A stretch of DNA of 41,840 bases from Candidatus Poseidoniaceae archaeon (lineage in GTDB: Archaea; Thermoplasmatota; Poseidoniia; Poseidoniales; Poseidoniaceae): NCBI GenBank assembly GCA_013329255.1, contig DUKM01000002.1, forward strand, positions 1 to 41,840. Reading direction: 5' to 3'. The translations under genes and the position numbers were made by a program. Below the pieces are notes generated by a model. The model did no database searches and had not been told where the DNA came from. It worked only from the letters and a program-made list of their open reading frames with translations. This document shows positions 8,549 through 18,200 of the stretch, piece after piece; the first letter of the stretch is position 1; the number at the start of each line of letters is the position of its first letter.

Positions 8549-9679
8549 ATGGGGTCCGACAAGGAACTAATGGGGGTTCCCCAACTCGTTCATTTCCAGA
8601 CCCTTGTCACAACTGGAGGCTTGTTTCTTGCCCTTTTGGCTGTAAAATTAATTTCAAGTGGAATTACTCTTAACACCTTGATTGTGGCGCTTAGCGCTGT
8701 TATTCTCGCCCTTTTCTTGTTGATTTTCTCAGCGGATTTTTTCATCGAAGGGGCAAAAGGGCTCGCTCGCAGGGTTGGCCTGCCCGAATTGGTGATTGGC
8801 CTCACCATCGTCTCGATTGGAACTTCACTTCCCGAAATCCTCATTTCAGCATCCTCGGCTTCAAACATTGCTGATGCGCCAGAGTTTGCAGATACGGCTA
8901 TTGGAAATATTCTTGGCTCGGTTTTGGTTCAAATCACTTTGATTTTGGGCATTGTTGCCGTCAACAAGGGCTTGAAAATTAGGGAGTCATGGGTGAAAAG
9001 GGACGGCCAAATCATGGTGCTCTCTGTTCTCTTACTCAGCCTCTTTTTGATCACAGAAGCGACGCTTCGTCAATGGGAAGCTGCTATTCTGGTGAGCCTT
9101 TATTTGGTTTACATCACTTGGTTGCTGACCAACCGGAGGGAAATCCAAAAAGAAGAGGTGGAAGACGGATTTCAAGTTGAAACTCAAGGCGCTTCATGGA
9201 GTACAGCAGCCTACCTCATCATGGTGATTGTCGGCTTGACATTCGCCGTTTATGCAGCCAATGAATTGATTCAAAATGTGGCTCAAATTGCATATGAACT
9301 CAAAGTGCCTGACGCAATAGTCAGCACAACGCTTCTTGGCATTGGGACCTCTCTTCCTGAACTTACAATCGCTTTAATGGCTGCGAAACGCAGTCAAGGC
9401 GTTGCGATTGGAACCCTCATTGGTTCAAACATCACCGACCCGTTGCTTTCAATCGGTATCGCCGGGTTGATATCCCCCCTCGCAATCACAGATGCAGGAC
9501 ATGATCTCATCCTTTACATCATCATGCCATTCACCATTTTTGGTTGCTTCGCTGCTTTGGTTCTGATGCGAACTTCCTACGAATTCAAGAAGTGGGAAGG
9601 CTGGGTTATGATTGCAATCTATGGGATCTTCCTCCTCGTGCTCGAAGCGCACCGCCGTGGTGTTCTTGTCATCTCCTAA
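8549..9679 (+). CDS. Cation/Ca2+ antiporter, CaCA (YrbG-like) family
   Basis: Exports Ca2+ (or another cation) in exchange for Na+ or H+. The two inverted alpha-repeats are plain: GTSLPE at residues 91-96 followed by GNILGSVLVQ, and GTSLPE at 266-271 followed by GTLIGSNITDPLLSIG, each between hydrophobic helices, about 10-11 in all, with a charged cytoplasmic loop near 200-215. The length of 376 is slightly above bacterial YrbG (about 325) because of an N-terminal hydrophobic extension. Start choice is uncertain: ATG 8549 follows GAAGGAGAG by 15 bases, whereas ATG 8570 has AAGGA 4 bases upstream. Divergent from the aquaporin gene across about 100 bases. Confidence 0.88.
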   Translation: MGSDKELMGVPQLVHFQTLVTTGGLFLALLAVKLISSGITLNTLIVALSAVILALFLLIFSADFFIEGAKGLARRVGLPELVIGLTIVSIGTSLPEILISASSASNIADAPEFADTAIGNILGSVLVQITLILGIVAVNKGLKIRESWVKRDGQIMVLSVLLLSLFLITEATLRQWEAAILVSLYLVYITWLLTNRREIQKEEVEDGFQVETQGASWSTAAYLIMVIVGLTFAVYAANELIQNVAQIAYELKVPDAIVSTTLLGIGTSLPELTIALMAAKRSQGVAIGTLIGSNITDPLLSIGIAGLISPLAITDAGHDLILYIIMPFTIFGCFAALVLMRTSYEFKKWEGWVMIAIYGIFLLVLEAHRRGVLVIS

Positions 9680-9716
9680 ACAATGGAGACATAAGGGGCG
9701 GCCTCCTCCCATTGGC

Positions 9717-10865
9717 ATGGTCAACTTCCAACTTGATGAAATGCAGGAGATGTTGAAGGAACTCGCCCGTGAGTTTGCCTTGGAAGAGATTCGTCCTAAA
9801 GCAGAACACTGGGATGCGACCTCTACCTACCCAAAAGAAACAATCCTCGCAGCTCATGAAATGGGTTTGCTCAACCTCCACATCCCGGAAGCATACGGAG
9901 GCCCTGGTCTGGGATCCATGGAAGAAGTCCTCGTCAATGAAGAACTGGCATGGGGCGACCCTGGATTCGCAACAGCAGCTTACGCCACCGCCCTCGCCTG
10001 CGCTCCGATCATCACAGGCGCAACAGACGCTCAAAAGGAAGTCTGGCTTCGCAAAGTGGCAGAGGAGGGAGCGCTTGCATCGTACGCAGTCACTGAACCT
10101 GGAGCTGGGTCCGATGTCGCAGCGTGCAAAACAAGCGCCGTTCGAGACGGGGATGACTACATCATCAACGGCTCGAAAATGTGGATCACCGGCGCAGGTC
10201 ATGCAGATTTCTTCTTCGTTCTTGCCAAGACAGACATGGATGCTGGTTACCGCGGCATGTCTGGCTTCATCGTCGAAAAGGATGCAGCAGGGTTCAGCCT
10301 TGGTAAGAAAGAAAGCAACATGGGCCAGCGGTGCTCAGACACTCGCTCAATCAACTTCGATGATGTAAGGGTGCCAGCCGAACACCTCATCGGCGGTTCG
10401 GAATCTGGAGGCTGGATGAACGCCATGAAGGCCTTTGACATGTCACGGCCAAACATTGCCGCTCACGCAACGGGCTTGGCACGCGCTTCTTACGAGCACG
10501 CTTTGCAATATTCGGGAGAGCGCAAGACGTTTGGAAAGCATTTACATCAACACCAAGCGATTCAATTCATGCTGGCTGACATGAAAACAAAGATTGAGGC
10601 GTCTCGCATGTTAACATGGAAGTCGGCCGCAGAATCTGATGCTGGCATTCGCAACACTGAATCCGCTGCCCATGCAAAGCGATTTGCAGCCGACACCGCC
10701 ATGGAAGTTTCCACGGATGCAGTGCAGGTGTACGGTGGCTACGGCTATTCAGAGGAATATCCGGTGGCTCGGTTGATGCGGGCTGCAAAGGTCATGCAAA
10801 TCTACGAAGGTTCATCGCAAGTTCAACGCATGATCATTGGCCGTGAAATCACCAAAGACCTGTGA
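9717..10865 (+). CDS. Acyl-CoA dehydrogenase
   Basis: FAD enzyme introducing the alpha-beta double bond in acyl-CoA (fatty acid or branched-chain amino acid breakdown), passing electrons to ETF. The 382 residues match the family length. Motifs: YAVTEPGAGSDVA (first ACAD signature), WITGAGHADFFFVLAKTD, QAIQFMLADM, VQVYGGYGYSEEYP (second signature) and QIYEGSSQVQR, whose E364 aligns with the catalytic glutamate of medium-chain ACADs. The start is the ATG preceding VNFQLDEMQ; the longer open frame runs back into the exchanger gene. The chain-length specificity cannot be told. It could act downstream of the E1 enzyme at 5.2 kb in branched-chain amino acid catabolism, but the two are not in one operon. 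Confidence 0.93.
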   Translation: MVNFQLDEMQEMLKELAREFALEEIRPKAEHWDATSTYPKETILAAHEMGLLNLHIPEAYGGPGLGSMEEVLVNEELAWGDPGFATAAYATALACAPIITGATDAQKEVWLRKVAEEGALASYAVTEPGAGSDVAACKTSAVRDGDDYIINGSKMWITGAGHADFFFVLAKTDMDAGYRGMSGFIVEKDAAGFSLGKKESNMGQRCSDTRSINFDDVRVPAEHLIGGSESGGWMNAMKAFDMSRPNIAAHATGLARASYEHALQYSGERKTFGKHLHQHQAIQFMLADMKTKIEASRMLTWKSAAESDAGIRNTESAAHAKRFAADTAMEVSTDAVQVYGGYGYSEEYPVARLMRAAKVMQIYEGSSQVQRMIIGREITKDL

Positions 10866-10871
10866 GCCGGT

Positions 10872-11645
10872 TTAGGGTCTTCTGTCGTCCCAGCGGGCGC
10901 TTTGAGCCAATTCTTCCATGTGCTGTTCATAGGCCTCCCACATCCGTTGTTCAGCCAGTTCCTCTTCGCTGAGTTGTGGCGGGTCATGAAATGGAGGATT
11001 TGCTTCAACGGCGGTCGTATTGGTTTGGCCTTCTTGAGGTGATGGGACAGATTCAGAGGGTTCAATCTCCGAGAAAGTTTCATCCCATCCCCCGTGCACA
11101 TTGTCTGGTTCTTCATCGAATTCATCATAGTCTTCAAAGGCACCAAAAGGCCCTTCATTCCCGAAAGCCATCGAATGAAAGACAACCATTTCATCTTGAA
11201 ACACCATGACCTTGGCCAGTTCTTCCCGCGGACAAATGAGGAATTGAGCCAGCAGAGGGATGGTCATCGCAGTTGTAAGGTCATTGTGAAGTGAGAGTCC
11301 AAGCGCGGCGAGTTGATCGCCGACAGGCAGCGGTGACGCATGGCGAATGTTAAGGCAAAGATTAGCGCAGTACTGGTTTTTGTGGATGACATCCCTCTTT
11401 CGAGCTCCACCTTGTACGGTCACGTTCCAAGGGTTAGAAGGGTCGATTGAAAGCACCGTCATAGGACCTTTGAACCGTGTTGCAGAGATGACGTACCAAC
11501 GCTTAGATTGACCTTGCACTCTGATTTTGATGTCATGCTCTTCTTGGCCCAAACTCTCCGCCCAAGGGTTTGCTTCGATAATGCTGGCGAGAAGTTCAAG
11601 GGAACGCTGTTCTGGTTCTGTAAATGGGGATACACTTGCGTTCAT
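10872..11645 (-). CDS. Hypothetical protein with acidic, disordered C-terminus
   Basis: A 257-residue protein I do not recognise. Residues 1-165 look like one mixed alpha/beta domain (strands RWYVISATRF, MTVLSID, WNVTVQGG, then helices around 110-140 and strands KVMVFQDEMVVFHS). Residues 170-225 are rich in Asp/Glu/Pro/Thr and probably disordered. The last 30 form a charged helix. It has no signal peptide and no membrane segment. It converges on the acyl-CoA dehydrogenase gene with 6 bases between stops, and is divergent from the MobA-like gene. Its ATG follows an AT-rich box by about 24 bases, with a direct repeat between. The codon pattern and clean frame support a real gene. Confidence 0.65.
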   Translation of the reverse strand: MNASVSPFTEPEQRSLELLASIIEANPWAESLGQEEHDIKIRVQGQSKRWYVISATRFKGPMTVLSIDPSNPWNVTVQGGARKRDVIHKNQYCANLCLNIRHASPLPVGDQLAALGLSLHNDLTTAMTIPLLAQFLICPREELAKVMVFQDEMVVFHSMAFGNEGPFGAFEDYDEFDEEPDNVHGGWDETFSEIEPSESVPSPQEGQTNTTAVEANPPFHDPPQLSEEELAEQRMWEAYEQHMEELAQSARWDDRRP

Positions 11646-11663
11646 ACGGTCAAAGAACGGTCA
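11646..11663. repeat. Tandem heptamer ACGGTCA spaced one helical turn
   Basis: ACGGTCA occurs at 11646-11652 and again at 11657-11663, with starts 11 bases apart, so both copies face the same side of the helix. They lie directly before the ATG (minus strand, 11645) of the hypothetical gene, where the transcription start of a leaderless message would be, and 55 bases before the divergent MobA-like gene. This is a plausible operator for a regulator binding side by side, but only the repeat itself is seen. Confidence 0.3.
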
Positions 11664-11717
11664 GTGTATTTCAAGGAAAAACGAAAAGGCCTTGACACCC
11701 CAATCCAAGCACCAACC

Positions 11718-12305
11718 ATGGTCCGGGGATGCCCAGCGCTGGTTCTCGCCGCTGGGGCAAGCAGCCGATTGGGTCAACCAAAAGCACTGGTCTCCATTGG
11801 CCCGACAACCCTTGTTGGTCTTGCAGTGCGTCGTTTGCTTCAAGCAGGCTGCACCCCAATCATCGTCGTCACTCGCCAATCACTGCAGTTTGAAGTCATG
11901 ACAAAGGCAGTGGATGCAACGGTTGTTGTGAATAAGAAACCAGAGCAAGGGCGTACGGGGAGTGTTCAATGCGGCATCATGGCGCTCATGGGCGACAAGG
12001 GACGCATGCCCAGGTGCGTCGTCATCGCCCCTGTTGATCGCCCGGGGTGGACTGCGAACGATGCTCGTCTGCTCATGGGGCAAGTCACAACCTCGACGCT
12101 GGCATACGAGGGCCGACCCGGCCACCCGTTGTTCCTCCATCACCCCGACGTTGAGGCTGTGCTCGCCGCGCCACCCCAGACCCCCCTTCGTGACCTCATC
12201 ACGCCTCAACTTGTGCAAGGTTCATGCCCGCACATTGGGCTTAACATCGACACTCCAGAAGATTTAGACGCTCTGCTGAGGCTTGAATCTGTCTTGCTCG
12301 AATAA
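11718..12305 (+). CDS. MobA-like NTP transferase (molybdenum cofactor nucleotidyltransferase type)
   Basis: Predicted to transfer CMP or GMP to molybdopterin, making the dinucleotide cofactor. The 195 residues carry the nucleotidyltransferase signature LAAGASSRLGQPKAL (10-24), a metal-binding segment VVIAPVDRPG (101-110), the GRPGHP box (132-137) and NIDTPEDLDAL (176-186), all as in MocA/CoxC-type enzymes. The next gene, 50 bases on, is XdhC, so the substrate is probably the cofactor for a xanthine-oxidase-family enzyme, which by family knowledge uses MCD; the hydroxylase operon at 23.2 kb is the obvious client. ATG 11718 was chosen because homology starts there; upstream codons run into the divergent gene. 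Confidence 0.83.
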   Translation: MVRGCPALVLAAGASSRLGQPKALVSIGPTTLVGLAVRRLLQAGCTPIIVVTRQSLQFEVMTKAVDATVVVNKKPEQGRTGSVQCGIMALMGDKGRMPRCVVIAPVDRPGWTANDARLLMGQVTTSTLAYEGRPGHPLFLHHPDVEAVLAAPPQTPLRDLITPQLVQGSCPHIGLNIDTPEDLDALLRLESVLLE

Positions 12306-12355
12306 GCACCGAGCACAAGGGCAAAGGGTATGTGTAAGCGCTTCGAGCGGTGAAT

Positions 12356-13225
12356 ATGACTGCAACCGTTCTCGCTTGGGCTTTGGCTCAACTCGAGGCG
12401 GGCGATAAGGTCGTTCTGGCAAGCGTCATCGATACTTCTGGAAGCGTTCCAGGCAAAGCAGGTGCTCGACTTGCAATGCGCTCTTCGGATCAGGAATGGG
12501 TCGGTACGGTTGGTGGTGCTGGTCTTGAAATGACGGTGCTGAAGCGAAGCGCTTTGCTGCTTGGCAAGCATAATCTGCCTGCCGGCGAAGTCCACACATA
12601 CGGTTTGAATAAAGGGGCGAAGGGCTATGAAGTAACGGCGTTAGATTCTCTATGTGGGGGGCGCGTTACCCTCAGTATGGAGGTTCTTGTACCAATGCCA
12701 CACGTGTTGCTGATCGGAGGAGGCCATTGCGCTCAAGCGATTGCTCCGGCCCTTGATGCGCTTGGATGGTCTCATTCAATTCACGATACCCGTGAAGAAT
12801 TTTGCAACGCCAACCTGTTTCCCCAAGCCGAGGCTCACTATCACATGGAAGCCTCTTCTTTTGTTGAACACCACGATGCAGCGACGCTCAGTCGATACTC
12901 GGATGTTCTGCTGCTTGGCCATGATTGGGCCGAAGATCAAACCCGTTTGCTGGGCCTCTTGGCTGCATTGCAGGATCAGAATTCAACCCTTGACGGCCGC
13001 TCGGGGCCTCGAGTTGGTGTGATTGGAAGCCGATCCAAATGGCAGGCCTTTGAACAGGCTGCATTAGATCAAGGTGTCAAACAAGATGTTCTTGACCAAG
13101 TGATATGCCCAATTGGCGTTAACATCGGAGCTGAATCGCCCGAAGAAATTGCAGTTGCGGTTGTGGCCCAAATTATGTCTCTTCACAAAGGCGTGAACCC
13201 AAGCGATGCCACATGGCGAGTCTGA
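12356..13225 (+). CDS. xdhC: XdhC/CoxI family molybdenum-hydroxylase maturation factor
   Basis: XdhC-type chaperones bind the molybdenum cofactor, promote its sulfuration and insert it into xanthine-oxidase-family apoenzymes. The 289 residues show the N-terminal XdhC/CoxI domain (ASVIDTSGSVPGKAGARLAM, then VGTVGGAGLE) and a C-terminal Rossmann domain with VLLIGGGHCAQAIAPAL, followed by GHDWAEDQ, GVIGSRSK and the ICPIGVNIGAESPEEIAVAVVAQI ending that is characteristic of the family. The start is ATG 12356; GTG 12350 is an alternative within the ribosome-site-like GGTGA. It lies in one unit with the MobA-like gene and converges on orn with 3 bases between stops. Confidence 0.9.
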   Translation: MTATVLAWALAQLEAGDKVVLASVIDTSGSVPGKAGARLAMRSSDQEWVGTVGGAGLEMTVLKRSALLLGKHNLPAGEVHTYGLNKGAKGYEVTALDSLCGGRVTLSMEVLVPMPHVLLIGGGHCAQAIAPALDALGWSHSIHDTREEFCNANLFPQAEAHYHMEASSFVEHHDAATLSRYSDVLLLGHDWAEDQTRLLGLLAALQDQNSTLDGRSGPRVGVIGSRSKWQAFEQAALDQGVKQDVLDQVICPIGVNIGAESPEEIAVAVVAQIMSLHKGVNPSDATWRV

Positions 13226-13228
13226 CCT

Positions 13229-13771
13229 TCAATTCTTGAACACTCGAGAACGGAAGTGCCGCAGTTCCTCAATCGATTCGAGGATGTCATCAAGAGCCAG
13301 GTGAGCGCCCTTTTTCTCATACCGCTTCACTTCGGGATACCATCTACGAGCCAATTCTTTGACCGTGGAAACATCGATCATTCGATAGTGAAGGTGTTCG
13401 ACGAGGTTTGGCATTTCCTTTTCCATGAATTTTTTGTCGTTCCAAACGCTGTTTCCACACAGTGGAGCAACACCGATGGGCACCCATTCTTGGAGAAATT
13501 CAAGGGTTTGCTGTTCTGCTTCTTCGAGGCTCACACTGTTGTGCTTCACACGGTCCACGAGACCGCTTGAGGTGTGATGGCTGGTGTTCCATTCATCCAT
13601 TCCGGCCAACAGTGCATCGTCCACCTTAATGGCCAAGTTTGGCCCTTGGGCGAGGATATTGAGTTCGCCGTCTGTGATGACCGTGGCAATTTCGATGATC
13701 GATTCGCGGGTGACATCCAGCCCAGTCATTTCAAGATCAATCCAAACCAAGCGTTCTTCGGCTTTGCTCAT
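13229..13771 (-). CDS. orn: Oligoribonuclease (DEDDh 3'-5' exonuclease)
   Basis: Degrades 2-5-nucleotide RNAs, including pGpG, to mononucleotides. The 180 residues align by eye with E. coli Orn nearly end to end: WIDLEMTGLD supplies the first Asp and Glu, CGNSVWNDKKFM the second Asp region, HYRMIDVSTVKELARRW is almost invariant, and HLALDDILESIEEL supplies the His/Asp of the DEDDh site. ATG 13771 gives the canonical length; the frame could start at 13825 with 18 more residues. Orn is chiefly known from proteobacteria, actinobacteria and eukaryotes, so its presence between archaeal genes suggests horizontal gain in this lineage. Divergent from the subtilase gene. Confidence 0.93.
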   Translation of the reverse strand: MSKAEERLVWIDLEMTGLDVTRESIIEIATVITDGELNILAQGPNLAIKVDDALLAGMDEWNTSHHTSSGLVDRVKHNSVSLEEAEQQTLEFLQEWVPIGVAPLCGNSVWNDKKFMEKEMPNLVEHLHYRMIDVSTVKELARRWYPEVKRYEKKGAHLALDDILESIEELRHFRSRVFKN

Positions 13772-13837
13772 AGAAACGGCCACAAGGTGGCGGTTCTTCA
13801 ATGGGGCGCAGGGTTCTTGAGGCACTGATGTGGACGG

Positions 13838-15211
13838 ATGTTCATGGCAGCAACCGAGGACGCCGTGCTTTTGGTCAGCGAATCAAGCGCAAAATCGATG
13901 GGTGCTAAGCAGTTGATGGCCCTCAGTATGGCGACGATTCTTGTCGTTTCTTTTGCTACAGTTTTGGCAATGTTGAACGAATCGCCCGCTGCTGAGACAA
14001 TGCAACAAACGACGCCGCAAGGTGAAGATTGGCGAGCGTTTTCGGTTGTCGCACCGATTGACACCGGCATCAATGTGTATCACGATCATTACCGCACCAA
14101 TGAGACCTATCCTCAATGGATTCAGGATGGTCTGGGCGTCAACAAGGTGTGCACCTTGACCTTTGAAGGCACGTGGCAAGAACGCTATGAAGCGGATAAA
14201 AGCGAATGTTGGGACACCCTTACCGCAAGCGACATCGTCTACTTCCCTGGTACCAAAATCATCGGCAGTTCTCCAGATGGCGACAGCGACATTCTGATCT
14301 TGGACGATCCGGGGGACGGTCACGGCTCCGCTGTCACAGGAGCGGTTTTGAATGCCAATCCAAACGCCATCATTTTCTTCGTCGAAGGTTTTTCCTCAGA
14401 GGCTGTACAATCTGCAGCGGATCAACCTCTCGTTGACATCATCACCACTTCATTCGGGGCACCCGGTTCAGTGCCCGTGCCCGGTATTGAAAGGGCGACT
14501 GAATCAGCGGTTGTTGAGTTTGGAAAAATACACGCCGGTGCTGCAGACAACAGCCCTTCCCCTGCCATCCAAGACGCTACTGCAGGCCCACCCTGGTCGA
14601 TTGGTATCGCTGGTTACGCTGAAGAAGGCGACGACCAAAAGGAAATCATGTCGGGTTCATACCCGGATATATCCGCAGATTGGACACAGTTGTTGCCGAA
14701 TCATGAAGACACCGATGGATACCATGAAACTTCAGGCACATCCTTTGCAACCCCTCGCACAGCAGGCATTCTTTCCTTTGTACTCGAGGCACTTCGAGAC
14801 GAGTTCAATGATGCATCATCTGGTGCAGCACCCGACGCCCGCTCAAAGCAACTCGTCAACGGAACCGATGGAGAAGGAAATGCGTTCACTGTCTCGAACG
14901 CAGAGGTTCGAGAGGCGCTCAACCGCTCAGCGTGGTATCCAGCCCTCGACTGGGACCCGACTTCGGGAACCATGCCAATTTCACCTGTTGCACCTTGCAC
15001 ACAAACCGGCTGGGGACTGGTGAATCTATCCAACATTCAACCGATCATTAAGCACCTTAACGGCAGTGAGCCACTGCCCGACCGCCCAGGAGACGTTGTT
15101 GCATGCATGGATGTCAATCAACAACTAAGGGAGTCGTATTGGGCAGCATTCCCATCATTGCCAGCCCAAGCTCACGTGACGGGCACCGAAGGCACCCGGA
15201 CCAAAGACTGA
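13838..15211 (+). CDS. Membrane-anchored subtilisin-like (S8) serine protease
   Basis: A 457-residue S8 peptidase, probably exported and held by an N-terminal hydrophobic segment (about 25-46, LMALSMATILVVSFATVLAM). Catalytic triad candidates are D75 (PIDTGINVY), H162 (GDGHGSAVTGAV) and S302 (SGTSFATP), with N238 a candidate oxyanion residue. The Asp-to-His spacing (87 residues) is long, with a Cys-bearing insert (C105, C124), and two more cysteines near the end (C376-C400 region) may form disulfides. No typical inhibitor-like propeptide is visible between the anchor and the catalytic domain. ATG 13844 is an alternative start. It converges with the giant membrane protein gene with adjacent stops at 15211/15212. 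Confidence 0.8.
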   Translation: MFMAATEDAVLLVSESSAKSMGAKQLMALSMATILVVSFATVLAMLNESPAAETMQQTTPQGEDWRAFSVVAPIDTGINVYHDHYRTNETYPQWIQDGLGVNKVCTLTFEGTWQERYEADKSECWDTLTASDIVYFPGTKIIGSSPDGDSDILILDDPGDGHGSAVTGAVLNANPNAIIFFVEGFSSEAVQSAADQPLVDIITTSFGAPGSVPVPGIERATESAVVEFGKIHAGAADNSPSPAIQDATAGPPWSIGIAGYAEEGDDQKEIMSGSYPDISADWTQLLPNHEDTDGYHETSGTSFATPRTAGILSFVLEALRDEFNDASSGAAPDARSKQLVNGTDGEGNAFTVSNAEVREALNRSAWYPALDWDPTSGTMPISPVAPCTQTGWGLVNLSNIQPIIKHLNGSEPLPDRPGDVVACMDVNQQLRESYWAAFPSLPAQAHVTGTEGTRTKD

Positions 15212-18200
15212 TCAAATCGCCTCAAATTCCAGAACAATTTCTCCTCTGGGGCCAAACGAAACGACTGGCTTGTATCCTTCATGCGGCGTCATATCGATTG
15301 ACGATAAGATGGTCTTAAACATGTCATCTGGCAATTCAATCTCAAATCCGTGACGGGTTTTGACTCGTTCTTTGACGCTGAGCACAGGTTCAGGAATCTG
15401 CAGAGGAAGGTTTTCCATCTTTGGTTCGGTTTTGCCCTTTGATTTCGCAATAACAGGCTCAACCTCCACAACCATTTCAACTGCCATTTCCGGTTCAGGA
15501 ACGGCTGCAGGCACGGAGTGTGACCCAAGTTGAGGGGCAGGCTGCGCAGGTTGCTCGCTCGCCATCACCGGTTGAACAGCATTCGGATCTGGGATGTAGA
15601 GTTCATTTGTGTCGCCTAAGCGACTGCTGTTCATGAACAACCAGCCCATTGCTACGATTGCGGCGCCCATAATGCTCACGTTTTGCATCAACCCATCAAG
15701 GGTGAACGCAGTGATGAACGCAGTAAAGATCGAGCCGTAACCACCAAACACACGGCGCCATCGTGCATCATAGTCGTCGCTGTAACCTTGGATACCGACG
15801 CCAATCAGCACCACGGTTGTCAACCCATAAGTGAGGGTGTCCCAATCTGGGTTGTTGATGAGGAAGAAAATCCCTGCAATGATGGTTCCAACCCCGATAA
15901 TGCCCATGCGATCTGTGAATTCGAAGAAGGCATTATCACTTGGCCAGTCAAAGCCGTCGTAATCATAAATTGCATCGTTCTTAATCGAGCCGTATCCCAA
16001 AGCGAATCCTTCAGCGATTAACAGGCCTCCGATGAGCGAAAGGTTGAGATCGGAGTTGAGGAGTTCAGCCTGCATCAAGAAATTATAGAACGCCAAGCCA
16101 TGGACTAGAGGGGCCAATAAGAGAATGTTGTATTGGCCTTTGGCTGCCCCCTGTTTCGTGAGCATCAAAGCCCCCACCATCGTACCAATACCCCAAAGAA
16201 CAGACACGCTCAAGGTAAGGCCGATGTAACCTACCAACTGGAATTGTTCGTTCAACTCTTGCCGTTGCTCGATTGTTTCAGGGTAAGTGAATGCGGAGGT
16301 AGCGTCGTCAGGCTTTGTGGTTTCATCCAAATTCTTGTATAAAATTCCACTTTCATGCGAAGCTGCAAACCCAAGAGCGGTTGCGCCTGAGAGCAATGCT
16401 GCCCAAGAGATAACATCCAATTCACTGAGGGCCCAAGGTTGGCCTCCAATAGCGATGATTAGGGATACAAACTGAGCAAATCCAAGCGCAGGTAAGTATT
16501 GGACTTGGCCATTGAACCAAGCGTTAAGCATGAGAGCTGCTGTGAAGAACAATGGCATCCATAAGAACCAGTCCATGCCTGGGAAGCAAGCCATCAATCC
16601 AATGGCCATCCATACCCACGCACCAAGCCAAGGCAACGCCTTTTGATGCTTATTTTCCTTCTTCGAGAATTGAGCCATCAAAATGTAAGACATTTGCAAG
16701 ACGACCAAGACCCCGCTGAGTCGAGAAAGGCCGAGGGTGTAGAACATAGACCGCTCATCAAGACCCCACGAAGGGAATGCCTCTGACAACTTCCAACCAA
16801 AGCCTTGCAGATCCAACCACATGTTGTTGGTGAGCACCAATGCTAAGGGTGCCAAAATCAAAGCCAAACTGTGGCCGTATCGCACTGATTGGTAGGTGAC
16901 TAATGTGAGCATTGGGATCATCAGCCAGCCACCAGAGGTGTCAAGGCAAGCTATGGCAATCAATCCAATCATAGCGGCAAGATCTGCGGGAGGAGATATA
17001 CCGGTCTTATCGAGGCCACGGCGCTCAATGGCCCAAGCAACGACGAGCGGCGCAGCCAAGAGGATGAAATCAAGCAAAATTGCAGCCGGTAAAATGTACT
17101 TGCTAGCGTAGCCTTCCAGACGAGGCATTTCCTCGCGAAGGACATTGATGAAAAGTGAAGGACCAAGTCCCATGCCGAAAAGAATCCATACTGCGGTCGC
17201 TCTTGCTCTCGAAGTTATGGTTTTCAAATCAAGAATTTCCCAAACCAAGCAAGAAATTGGCAAGGCTAAGAGAAGAACGCCAACCGGTTCAGAAACAAAA
17301 TTTCTGATCTGTGCATCTGATTCAATCCCATTGGCTATGAAAATACCTGCCGTCATCATGATGAAGGGGATAATCAGCGAGCTGCGGGCCAGTGGGCTCC
17401 AACTGTGAGTGGTGCACCATTCGCTCATTGCGCCTTCATCCAATTTGTTTTCCTTCCAAGTTTGTGTCTCTGGGTCGTATGTCGGAGCGCCACTCGCGCT
17501 GCTGCCGAACCAAGCGAAAGTCATGCCGAGGTCAAATTCCTTGTTGCGGCCCGAAAGCAGGAGGAAGTAGGAGATTGCGCCCGCAGCGAACACATGGAAA
17601 CTGTATCCTCCAAAGACCAATTGATCAGGGACGTTCAAACGGCCCAAGGCAACCAAGGCAATCATAACCGAATTCGCAAGCAACACGCCCAGCGTGGCCC
17701 TCCAACGGCTCTCAAGGGGTGCATCATCCCCGATTTCATCCAAGCCTGTACGGGCAAGGTACAGCAAGTAAACGATGAAAAACCAAGGCATGTACCATTC
17801 TTCAGCAAACAGGACCGCACGGGATAAAGCAACGCAACCGATGACGAGCATGTGAATCTGGATGTCGATTTTCCCACGTCTCTGGGCTAATTCAGAAACA
17901 GCGACGAATGCAATCGGAATCAAGAGGTGCAACCCAACTGTCCCGTAGGTGTCAATTTGAGCGATTTCTTGAGCACGCGCAACTAAATCCACAACAATGT
18001 AGGATATTGCTGCCATCGCCATTGTTCCATTTGCTACCCACTGACGGGTCGCCGTTGAAATCAGCAACATGTAGGGCAGAATCGCGACGGTCACCAACCA
18101 TGGTATTGTGCTTTCATCGGTTGGTATAATCATCAGAGCAAATGCCAATCCAATCGGGATCCAAGGGAGGCGTTGATCAAGCATGGCGGGGAAGTAGAAG

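Noticed and set aside
8517-8570. 17-codon open frame just before the exchanger gene, with AAGGAGA in front
   Set aside because: It could be a leader peptide but the purine-rich run is too close to its ATG, and such short frames arise by chance.
9669-10202. 177-codon minus-strand frame over the acyl-CoA dehydrogenase gene
   Set aside because: Antisense shadow, Cys/Phe-rich, no motif.
14352-15023. 223-codon plus-strand frame within the first subtilase gene
   Set aside because: It is an out-of-frame shadow; the catalytic Ser motif is in the other frame.
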